Source of the DNA: Ficedula albicollis
Taxonomy: Eukaryota; Chordata; Aves; Passeriformes; Muscicapidae
Assembly (NCBI RefSeq): GCF_000247815.1
Contig: NC_021673.1
Span: forward strand, 107,961,432-108,025,431
DNA: 64,000 nt
Direction: 5' to 3'
The notes below the pieces were generated by a model that was not told the DNA's origin, searched no databases, and saw only the letters and a program-made list of their open reading frames with translations. Below, piece by piece: positions 1-64,000 of this stretch. The number at the start of each line of letters is the position of its first letter. Position 1 is the first letter of the stretch. The translations under genes were made by a program, and so were the position numbers.

Positions 1-469
1 GCAAGCTGTGGGAAACACAATAGTATCACCTTTCTTTTGTTAGCAAATCCTCAATTTACCTGATGCTTAAAGAAAGGCCAAGGTAGTTTCAGAAGCAATT
101 AGGTAAGCAGGTACTTAACACCTGATCAGTTACTGTGAGGTTACAATAGTGAATGACAGTGACCCCTAATTCATATGTAATTCCTGGAAGCTAATTCCTT
201 ATGCAAATACCCCATTTATTACAGTGCAACAAGGGGCTGGTACCCCACATGGAAACTACTTATTCTTACAGTGAGGAAAGGGAAGATAGCTACAGATTTA
301 ATTTTAAAGATGATTCTAGCACTTGTAGTCATTGACAGCTGCGGGGATACATTTTCAGGGAGATGGGGCTGGATTGCTTTAAATGAAGTGATGTTGGAGA
401 ATGCAACTGTGCGTCTCAGAAGCAAAAACTAGTGAATTTTCTTTCAAAGAAATGAAGATGTCTGTAAAT

Positions 470-594
470 GCTGTTAATATTTTAATTTTTCGACTGGTCC
501 TGGTATTTGCAAATATTTGCAAATATTTGCAAATACGCTGTTAATATTTTAATTTTTCGATGACTGGTCCTGGTATTTGCAAACATTTAATCGA
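470..594. repeat. 67-bp tandem duplication
   Basis: gctgttaatattttaattt starts at 470 and again at 537. Copy 1 also carries three runs of aaatatttgc. Confidence 0.85.
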
Positions 595-1342
595 AATATA
601 AATGCCTGTTCTTTATTTGAAACAAAGCTGAGATCCTGTGAAAACATGTTGGTTTTCTGTATTTTTTTGTAGTTCAGCAGTTCAGCTTTGGACTTCTGCT
701 TTTTATAATTAAATGTTGATAAAAGATTTTACAAAGAGAAGTTGATTTGGTTCATGTTTTCTTCTCTTTGTACTTAGATTTTCATAAAAGGTACACAAGT
801 AAATTAAAGTGCCATTCTTCTTTAGAGGAAATGTTTTACTGCTGTTTGACATAGAAATGTAGGTGCCAGCACAACTACAAATGAATAGCTATGAAATGTA
901 AATGGATTTTAAATGTTCTAAGACTTAGACACTGACAGCACAAGTTCATCTAGACTGAGACATTGTGTCTTGTCTTTCCTAATGTGGAAATTATTATTTC
1001 TAACATATAATTAATTACCAATGCAAAAATCATGCGAAACAGAAAAGAAAATAAGGTTGGGGTCTGTTTGGTGCTTACTATTTAGAAAAAGACAATATAA
1101 TAGAGGGTTAATCCTCCCCTCATCTCCCCAGAGTGAGTTACTCACTTCCAAATCAATGTGCTTTGGGTGGAATTTCCTCATTCAGTTTCAAAAAGCAGCA
1201 GAAACTTAAAAGAGTGCTTTTCAGCCCTAAAAGTCAGGGGAAAGAAGGATGATGAAGGGCTCTTGAAGTATAGCATCTGCATGTCTTTGAAGAAAAATTC
1301 AAACCTTTTCCTGCACAGAAGCAGATTTGCATCCTCTGCGTA

Positions 1343-1378
1343 TCTCCTGATGGAAGTAAATCTCCTGATGGAAGTAAA
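1343..1378. repeat. 18-bp perfect direct duplication
   Basis: tctcctgatggaagtaaa occurs twice back to back. Confidence 0.9.
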
Positions 1379-2335
1379 TCCTGGCTGTACCTGGCCAAGC
1401 TCTGCGGCCTTCCCTGCTTCTCCTGTGGCAGCTGTTCAGTGAGCAGGAGAAAAGCTCATGGAGGCTGGAGGGTCTGCCTGTGCTGCCTCTCTCACTGCCC
1501 ACCCATTGGGATCCCTTCCCCTCTGCAGGAGGGGAGCCAGAGGAAACCATTTGGTGTCAGCCCTGTTTATTATCTCACCACCTCTGAAAAGGAAGTTTTG
1601 GCAGTCTCCTGCGAGCTCTGAGCTGGTAGCTGCTTTCTTCCATTGCTGGCAGAGGGTTAGAGATTATAAAGGTAGTGAATTTCAGCAAGATTTGTGAAGT
1701 TCAGGAGCTGGTTGAGTGACATCGGTGTCCCCAAACTGAATTCCCCTGGGGCAGCAAAGTAATTATAGCTCTCCCACAGGCTGAACATCCCAGAGGCATG
1801 TGCTGGTCAGCCAGTCTGCACATGCATACCTCTCTGATCCACAGATGTCGCCAGCCAAAGCACAGGAGGATGCCAGAGGAGATTGTGAAAGGAGGGAGAA
1901 GGGGGAGCGTGCAAGGGGTCTGGGAGCACTGGATAAGTAGGAGGTGATACTGGGGGTAAACTGTAGGAATTGTTTGCAGATTAGATAGGATGCAGCATTT
2001 CTACAGTCCAGTCCTACATATGCTAAATGGTGGGAAATATTAAGTATATTAAGATTTACAGCCTCTCAGGTAAGAGGCTGCTGCTCCCCTGATAGCAGGC
2101 CATTACTGAATTGTATTTGTAAACTTGTTAAGATGATGTTTTGTAGGGTTCTGCTGCAGCTTCACCCTTGGGGACTGATGCAGAATGGTGACACACAGCT
2201 GCTCAAAACATAGCTGAAGTTGTTTTCCTCGTAGCCCAGATAAAGCTGAGTCTTTTCTTTGGCCTGGGATGTCATGGAACACTGCTTCAGTTCACTGGGA
2301 CATCAAAACCTTCAAGCACTCCAAGGGGCTCAAAG

Positions 2336-2449
2336 CTTCCCTTGTGATATTCACCCTTTTCCATGCTGTCTGCTCCTTCAGAAAGCAAGTCTCTTCCCAT
2401 GTGATATTCACCCTTCTCCATGCTGTCTGCTCCTTCAGAAAGCAAGTCT
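2336..2449. repeat. 57-bp tandem duplication
   Basis: tgtgatattcaccctt... through gaaagcaagtct repeats with offset 57 and one or two base changes. Confidence 0.9.
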
Positions 2450-4637
2450 GTACTGACACACAGCAACACTGACAACCTTCCTTGTGCTGGTATTGCTATT
2501 GCTAGCAGTTCCTTCAAAACCCTCTTGTTGGTCACCATTTGTGCTTCTGGACATTTCCAGAACATTTTTGGGTAGAGACCAGGCTAGAAGCTAGTTGTGA
2601 AAAGCACGGGTTTAAATCTGTGTTGAAATCTTACTGCACTTGCTGTTTCATAATCCTTATCTACAGATTTCCTGTTTGCCCACATTGTCAGCAGTGGGTA
2701 ATTTTTCTATTCCAAATCTAGATTTAAAGTGGTGTTTTCTAAGCATGTCAGCTACTCAAATTTCACCGAATGCCTAAATATTTAAGGTCAGTTTTGAAAA
2801 TTCTGAATATAATACCCAGGTGGCATAAACATTTGAATAACAAATTCTATTTTGGATGTAAGGGACTTTTCCTCTGGGTTTATCTGCAACTGTTTCTTTC
2901 TAAATTACATCAAAAAGTCTAGATAATACTTGGTCTAGTGCCTAGCTTTCTATTTGACTAAGATCAATATGTTTTTAGAGAACATGCCTTAAGAAGAATT
3001 TAACACATTAAAATCAAGTGGCACCTGATCAGAAAATAACTAATTGTACTTCAAGTATACAGATTTAATACTTCTCTCCTAAAACATATGTAAGTTTTTC
3101 TTGGTAAGTTGTTGATATAGTCCAGTGATTCATACATGAAAACTTTAGGTGCTGCATTTCAATTCATTGCCTGGAAAAAGGTGTGTGTGAAGGAGGAGTG
3201 AATCCAAGCTAGCTTTGGAGCTGCTGCTGAATTGAGCTGATTGAAGAACTGAAGAAACCATTCAGCCAAAAGCTGGTTCAGCACATTGTGAGTGTAGGCA
3301 CAAGACTGAACCTGCATGGACCCTGTTTTCAGCAAGCTGCTGCTTGTGAGGAAATTCATGCAGGCTGATTCTGTGCATTCCACTTTACACATGCTCTGTG
3401 CTTCCTACAGTTCTGAGATAAAACCAAAACCCGTTAACTTCCATCATTTTTGCTGAGGTTGCTATAGGTTTTTGTCACTGGAGCTAAGAGCACAGACATA
3501 TGTATCAATAATGGCTGAGGTGGCTTTTGGTTAAGCTGTGATCACATTGTGTTACCAGATGCTTAGACAATGTCTTCAGGATTTTTTCTTTTTCCTTAAA
3601 ATTTCTGTGACCAATTAAGGACTACATGAATAATATTTTAAATCAAATGTAAGTAATAGGTATTGATAGCTGAAGTCTTAATAGCTATTGCAGTAATTTC
3701 AAATTTCACAGCAGTCTTGATCCTTGTGATTATGATTTTCTTTATTTATTGTTTTATTTAGCCTGGACACTGCTCTGGGTTGCCTTGCAATGCTTTCTGT
3801 GTGACCCAGCCTGCTACCTGCTCACTGCAGGGCATGGAACAGCAGAAACTCTCTCAGGTCCCCATTTTTGCCCACTTCTGCTGCTTTAGCCCTACATTGA
3901 TAAGAAGCCCAAGAAGCAGTGTTATGTCCTTATTTTGTGTGCATATTTGTATTTGAGTGGGGAAAAAACTTACTTGGGGATTTGCAAGTCATGCAGTCCA
4001 CTGAGACTTCAAGAGACTCAGCTGGAGACTTAGGGAAAACATGATTCACATGTCTAAAAACAGTGAATTATTTATTTGCTGGGATTTCTAGAACGTGTAG
4101 ACATTTTGAAATTATTTAATTAATTAATAAGTAATAAATTAATTAAATTAATTATTTTAATGCAATAAAATAATTTTTAGTAGCCACTACTAAACTTCTG
4201 TCATAAATTATTGTCCTTCTTTTGTATTACTTAATGCTTTTTATGTATCAATCCTAGCCTTCTACAAGCAACAAAGACAAAATTGTTTCTCTTGAAAAAA
4301 CTGTTAACTAAAGTTTGGCAAAGAAAAAATAATCTCTGGCATGTTTTAAGAGCTGTTTTCTGTTATTAAATCACAAGCTTATCCTCTTATTTTGATTGTT
4401 TTGAAGAAATGGGTTTCGGAGCCATTTGATGTCTAATGTTTGGACACTTAAATTTCTTTTGTGCCTGTATATGTTCAGCACATTTAAAACAATGTTATCT
4501 GTTGCCTCGGAAAAACCCTCAGCTCGTGGTTCTGATGAGATGCCATCTCAGTTTCCTCTATTTCCCTTAAAAAGGATATATTAAAACCCCAGTTACAGCA
4601 TCAAGTTGCAAAGCCCATTTGCTTTTGTTACTGATAA

Positions 4638-58911
<54,274 letters not shown>

Positions 58912-60437
58912 GCTTTGCTGAGACACCGCTAACAAAGAAAAAAAGAACTTTTTTAAAAAAAAATTTAAAAAAAGTACAATCACTGTGGAGCAAAGTGCAA
59001 CCAATATTTATCTAGACTGCTCTAAAGGATTCCCTTCATTCTGAAGTAGCTTTATTCTTTGGGATAAAATTACCACATCAGTTATGATTCAAAGGATTCT
59101 GGATTCCAGTTATTTTCACACCATTCACAACCACCGACACTAATCACTCAGCCAACCAAGCTGTAGGATCTGGCAAGAGGATGTTGTTTCCTCCAAGAAG
59201 AATCCTTTTTATATTCAGCTGAGGTAGGGGAAGAAGCTGCTCTCCTCTTGCAGCTGCAAGCTTGAATGTGTTACATGAAATGCACCCTAGCATGTGGAAT
59301 TTATCGAAGATAGGTGGAGGAGAGCCCACCGAGTCTCTTCAGCTCTGTGCTGTGGTACAGGAATACTCAGGGGTTTGAAACTACAATATAAAGTAGATAT
59401 TTGTATTACAAGGAATAGTCTTGTTCTCTGTGCGGTGTTAGTTTAAAATTTGTAATTGTGTACGTATTGAAACTGTCTTTGGCAAAATTTCCACAGGTGT
59501 TCAAAGTTTACTACTTAAACCTGAACAAACGGGCAAACGCATGGCAGGCACTGTGCACCCTTAGTGATGGTATTTTGCCCCAGTAGGCACCCCCTCCTCA
59601 GCTCCAGGCCCGAAGCAAAAGGCTTCTCAGAGCTGCTCTCTCTTCAGTTAGAGGCCAGAGTAACTTCCCAGCAACTCACCTTCAGTTTCTCACTCTCCTC
59701 AGAGCTTTGGAAACTTGTGGTCCGTCCTCCTTTATGTATGGAAGTGTATCCTCCTGTCCCTCCGGTGCCTTTGTGGTGGACTGTCTGCAACTCTCTCTCC
59801 ATTTCTTTTACACCCAACTCCAGTTGGCTGCAGAGCTGAGATCATGTTTGAGTTGTATGTATCTTCATATATACCTGTATATGAAGCAACACACCAAGAA
59901 ACGTGCAGGAGAGTAACAGTGCCTGAGCTGGACCCAAGAGAAACAAAGCATTCTACACTAGCTCCAGCGGGGAGCAGGGGAGAAATCCCAGGGAGCTGGG
60001 ACTGCTCAGGAGGGCCTCTCCAGAAGCCAAGATGTGTGAACACATCACCTGACCCCATCATCTGTGTACCTCTGTAAATACTGGCTCTGCAGTGGTTGCA
60101 CACTATTTCCAGGCGCAGTACTGATCCTTGGGAAGGCATTCCGGAATTAACTCACTGCCGCAGGATTTGGCTGTCAGGGGTGAATGTAGCAGTGCTCTGT
60201 TCCCCGCACACTCAGCAGGTGTTGCCTCACTGAGGTTTACACACACCTCCCCCAACAATCATCCTTCTGCACATCTGACCGCCTTTATCAATAAGAAAAA
60301 TGCAGAGTGTTCTTAAAGGCTATTCAGGAATATGAATTTACTCCCCAAAAAGCAATGAAATTAATGCATCTTTATACCTGACCTGCAGTCACTGCAGAAG
60401 GACCTGCCAAAGCTGCATTTTTTTACGGCATAGTATT

Positions 60438-60485
60438 AATAAATCAATATTTTATCTTGTGAAGAGATGTTTACAGATGAATAAA
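60438..60485 (+). terminator. Proximal poly(A) signals of GREB1L
   Basis: Two AATAAA hexamers 42 bases apart. Use of this pair would give a 3' UTR of about 1.6 kb instead of about 2.6 kb. Confidence 0.5.
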
Positions 60486-61482
60486 CATAATATATTTGAC
60501 AGAGGCCAAAGGAAAATGGTTTGCATATATCTGTATTGATGTAGCATTATTTCTGATGTTGTAAATTTAGCAACTTTCACATGATCATCCCCTTTCAGTA
60601 AATTTTTTATTTTCCTTCAGATACAACCTGCCTTACTTGTTTTAACACTGGGAAGAAGTAGGGATACAAAAGATGATTCTTGAAGCATTTGCTACATGCT
60701 TGAATGTATTGCAGTAGCTCTGGTTTTGCCAGAGGGCTTAAGGCCAGCCCCCAGTCTTAGCACGGTGTAGAGAAGTGTCAGGTATTACATGTTCAAAAAT
60801 GGTTTCCTTTTTGTTCGTGTATTTGATGTTTGCACTAAGTTCTTAAAATTACAGGTGCTGAGACTACTAGGAGGAGTTAGCCCACTGGTGGAGCAGAGCA
60901 AAATCATCCTGAAGGCTGAGAGTGCATTTAGAAAATCAGTGTATTTACCTGCCTTTACCAGCTAATAGTAAACCCATTTCCTTAGTGGAGTCCCCTATGG
61001 AAGCAAGGAGTTTTGGTAACACTCTGGCCAGAGTGCACTATACCAGCCCCAACAGCGCAGACCTGTCCCATGGAACACTTTAAACTGGCTGCCTGTGAAT
61101 TCCTGGCAAGGAGACCCTTGGTTGACAGGCTCATGATTGCTATTCCATTTTGGTTTCAAGCCTTGCCATTAAGGCCATTCTTATGAATGTATGAAAACTG
61201 GCCAGCATTACATCTTATCTGTACATGTTCTTGTCTATTCACAGGTTAAAACTGAATGTAAACTAAGTTTAAAGAATCATATGCAGATGCTTTTTTGCTT
61301 AACTTATGTAATTGCTTTTTGTGACTTTTGGAAGAGGGTTAAAAACATTGCTTTCCTAGTGTAAAGTTTTCTTAACCAAAAACTTGGTGAATTTAGCTTC
61401 ACTAGTCAGTCTACCTCATGTTATTGTTTATGAACTGAAACTGTCTGAAGTTGTGGCTATGGTATGTTTATAATGTGCTTTC

Positions 61483-61488
61483 ATTAAA
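61483..61488 (+). terminator. Distal poly(A) signal of GREB1L (ATTAAA)
   Basis: ATTAAA followed within about 30 bases by T-rich sequence. It is the last good signal before the opposing ESCO1 end. Confidence 0.5.
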
Positions 61489-61510
61489 TTTGAATATATT
61501 AAGTTACCAT

Positions 61511-62059
61511 TTCAGACTGCCTGTCTCTTAATAGAGTCCTGCTCTTGCTTTCTGAGCCACAGAAGATCGCTTCTAGAGTTCCTGTGCACCTTCATCACTT
61601 TTCTGACAAAGCTCTTTACAGGCTGCTCACAGTCCCCTGGAAAATTACACTTGGCAGCTTGAAAACAAACAGCCCAGAATTCACCCCTGTTCCGCTACTC
61701 CAGCTTTAAATACTTTTGAGTATTGTTTGGGATGTGGTTTTAGATCTTTGATTCAGCTCTAGACTAAGACTAAGGACAGCACACCATAAAAAAGTACATC
61801 CTGACTGCACACAGGTTCCAAAATTGAAACAAAGCCTAAGTTTAACCTTAACTGAATCTTTCCTATCTTCCATTAGGGTTTTAAGCTGTTACTCAAGACT
61901 GAAGATACCCCTACTCACCTTACTATAAACCTTGTAAGAGGATGGTCTTGATCCAGGGCTTCTGGGGGCACTGATCTTAAGCATGTTATGTTTTTCCAAC
62001 TAAGAAAAGTATGAAATACACTAAAGATTCATTCACACTTAGTACTATACAGAGTAACT
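61511..62059. other. Intergenic gap between convergent genes
   Basis: About 550 bp between the estimated ends of GREB1L and ESCO1. I see no repeat or gene in it. Confidence 0.5.
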
Positions 62060-62894
62060 TTAAAAAAGCTATCAAGTATTTTATTTTTAACCTATCTACA
62101 TTATGTACAGATCAAGAAAGGCCACAGCAGTTTTTCAACATACAAACCCTTTGAAAGAGGAGAGACTTATGAAGGAGTGACAAGTATCAAAGTGAAGTTC
62201 ACTAACAAAGGTATATACTCAGTACAATACTTCAAGAATGACAAGTACACCAGCCCTTGGGCTTTTCTTTCCACCTTTTACTCCAAAACCAATCAGGGGG
62301 AGAAGGGGATGGGGCCACAGCAAGATTTTGATGCTGCTGCCAGGGAGCAGGTGCCCTAACACGGAGCAAGGTACAGGGGCACCCCAGAAGGCACCACACA
62401 GCCTGCGAGGGTTTTTGCCGTCACAGCAACTGCACTGTAACACTCCTGCCTCAATGTAACTGGGCACAGCCTGGAACTCTGTCAGACAAGTGCTGGCAGT
62501 GGGAGCTGGGGCAGGAGCCCAGCACTCCAGTACTGGGAAGCACTGGTATATCACCTCAGTAAGAACTTCAGCATGTACTCGTCAGCCAGACTACAGTCTT
62601 TGCATTAGTTTACAGTCCACTATGAACAATTTTCTGCTGCATGTAAACATGAATAACTAGATAAAATACAATCAAACTTTTGTAAAAGTTAATAAAATAT
62701 CTTTCTTTTAAAAAAACAAAGTTAGCCTATTACTGCATTGTTTACAATTTTAATAAAATAGTACAACCGTTTGGTTGTTACCAGTCCTGAGTTCACTGTA
62801 AGAAAAAATGGCCCTGGCTTCTGCTGAAGGTCTGCACCCACTCCATGCAGTTTGGCAGAAGTCTCCCAATAAAAATGGAATTCCTGCAGAGCAG
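62060..62894 (-). other. ESCO1: ESCO1 3' UTR (end estimated)
   Basis: Minus-strand non-coding tail after the ESCO1 stop. On the plus strand TTTATT at 62080-62085 reads AATAAA on the minus strand, and TTTAAT at 62748-62753 reads ATTAAA as a possible proximal signal. The end at about 62060 assumes cleavage 15-25 bases past the distal signal. Confidence 0.6.
62080..62085 (-). terminator. Poly(A) signal of ESCO1 (AATAAA on minus strand)
   Basis: Canonical hexamer about 810 bases downstream of the ESCO1 stop codon. Confidence 0.5.
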
Positions 62895-63042
62895 TTAAGT
62901 CTGGTGCTGTCCATTGAGGAAGTTGTATACCAGGAACTGGCCAGTGCCACAGTACTGTGTTGCAAAGAGCTTTCCATCAGGAGTGGGGTCAGAGAAAGCA
63001 ATTTCTTCCTTGCTTAAGTACGAGCCATATATGAAGTTGCTC
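62895..63042 (-). CDS. ESCO1: ESCO1, last coding exon (C-terminus of cohesin N-acetyltransferase)
   Basis: On the minus strand an acceptor (tcttttaaacag, AG at 63043-63044) is followed by 148 nt: one base finishing a codon, then 48 residues and TAA (62895-62897). The peptide starts [20 protein letters not shown] and ends in [10 protein letters not shown], with the [13 protein letters not shown] motif typical of the end of the ESCO/Eco1 acetyltransferase domain. ESCO1 acetylates SMC3 to stabilise cohesin on chromatin in the nucleus. The rest of the gene lies beyond the right edge. ESCO1 rather than ESCO2 is chosen because ESCO1 follows GREB1L in human and other vertebrates. This short ORF is easily missed because a longer shadow ORF overlaps it in another frame. 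Confidence 0.92.
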
Positions 63043-63044
63043 CT

Positions 63045-64000
63045 GTTTAAAAGATGGAAAAAGGAAAAAAGAAAAGAAGATAATTACCCTCAGGGAATAA
63101 TGAAAAATATTTATGCTATTAGGCCAGAAACCATTAATTAAGTGGCACAGACATTCAAAAGGAAAAAATTCTGTTAGGAGGAGATGGCTCTATTCATAGC
63201 ATTTATCTCCTCCTTCCGAAGAGCAAGGAGGATCACTTGCTCTGGGAGAGGTTTAATAAGCGTCTGGTGTTCTAGAAGGAATGTTTGTACAGAACAATTG
63301 CATCAGGAGTTCAAACTCTGAGTTTAAAATAAAAAGTTTGAATTCATTCCAAGTATTTTTTTAATAGAAAAGAAACCGCTAGGGCTGTGACTACAATCAC
63401 TAGGAATGAAAGCAAGCTACAAGTTGGGGTGCCTATGGGGAGGCCTCAAGGGACCAACCTCAAGGTGTAATTCCTAAATGACCATTCAGGAATTAACAAT
63501 ACAAAAAACAAAGGATCAATTTGTTTAACTTGTTCATGAAGAGTATTTTCTGTATGTTTTAGTCTTATTTGAAGGGAGTGTGGGAATCAAGGGATACCAT
63601 TTTAATTCTCTGGCTGGCTGTGTGAGCAATTTTAGAAAATGGAATTCAGGCTTTAAGATCTCAATTGATCTTAAAGAGGAAGTGATATTTTATCCTTAGA
63701 AACAGAAGATACTCTCTTTAGACTCAAGTTCTTCAGTTTCTATAAACTACCCATAAATGTAATTGAAGAGGAAGCAGAAGCTTCACTCATATGGACATTT
63801 CCATTAAATATTGAGGAAAAGATAAAAGGAATTAAATCTTTTTTAATTACTACCAGCTTTATTCTCTTGTCTTTCATGTGTTCAGAAATACGATTTTGCA
63901 AGGTTCTGAAGACTGACTGACTGATTGGGTTTCTGTGACTCCAAGGTACTGTGAAAACCTGAGTGAAATGGGGCAGACATTTTCAAAATGGACCTCAGTC
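63045..64000 (-). other. ESCO1: ESCO1 terminal intron (partial)
   Basis: A/T-rich sequence upstream of the ESCO1 last exon. I find no further ESCO1 exon and no recognisable repeat. Confidence 0.7.

Larger units (their letters stand above)
58912..61510 (+). other. GREB1L: GREB1L 3' UTR (end estimated)
   Basis: Non-coding tail after the stop, about 2.6 kb. It begins with an A-rich stretch (58935-58976). Candidate poly(A) signals are AATAAA at 60438-60443 and 60480-60485 and ATTAAA at 61483-61488. I place the distal end just after the last one. The overlapping short ORFs are not credible. Confidence 0.65.

Noticed and set aside
62219..62554. 111-residue minus-strand ORF in the ESCO1 tail
   Set aside because: It lies in the 3' UTR after the ESCO1 stop; no recognisable domain.
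62750..63001. 83-residue minus-strand ORF over the ESCO1 last exon
   Set aside because: Wrong frame; the ESCO1 frame with the [13 protein letters not shown] motif overlaps it and stops at 62895.

Overview
The window comes from a bird genome, most likely a passerine (songbird). It has short exons in long introns and CR1 LINE copies as the main transposon. A tRNA-Ile-headed SINE with a CR1-like tail, of the type known from zebra finch (TguSINE1), is nested in one CR1. Two genes are recognisable from their protein families. I see no bacterial, viral or CRISPR-type content.

Almost the whole window (about 4.7-58.9 kb, plus strand) is GREB1L, the GREB1-like coregulator. I place 30 coding exons (called w1-w30), all with GT-AG introns and a continuous reading frame. 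Together they give about 1,854 residues ending at TAA 58909-58911. Only the N-terminal part, probably about 80 residues, and the promoter lie upstream of the window. Positions 1-4698 are intron. The protein shows an N-terminal Cys-rich block, a Ser/Pro-rich linker with a basic KKRHR patch, a long conserved middle, a P-loop (GPPQVGKT) split exactly by an intron, a CxxC block, and a DD-containing segment in the region described for this family as glycosyltransferase-like. The 3' UTR runs to about 61.5 kb.

At the right edge, on the minus strand, lies the last coding exon of ESCO1 (62895-63042), a cohesin acetyltransferase, with its 3' UTR reaching about 62.06 kb. GREB1L and ESCO1 therefore converge tail to tail, as they do on human chromosome 18. 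This supports GREB1L rather than its paralogue GREB1.

The unusual content is structural. Exons w23-w25 with their introns occur twice in tandem (about 48.09-50.01 and 50.01-52.20 kb) at near identity, and using both copies would shift the frame into a stop. Two pure C runs (265 and 683 bases) sit between duplicated poly-T flanks. A 9-N gap is flanked by duplicated CR1 sequence. More than ten other adjacent direct duplications (18-430 bp) are scattered through the introns. I read the first three as probable assembly or gap-filling faults. The smaller duplications may be real VNTRs or further faults. I did not find a convincing new biological system.
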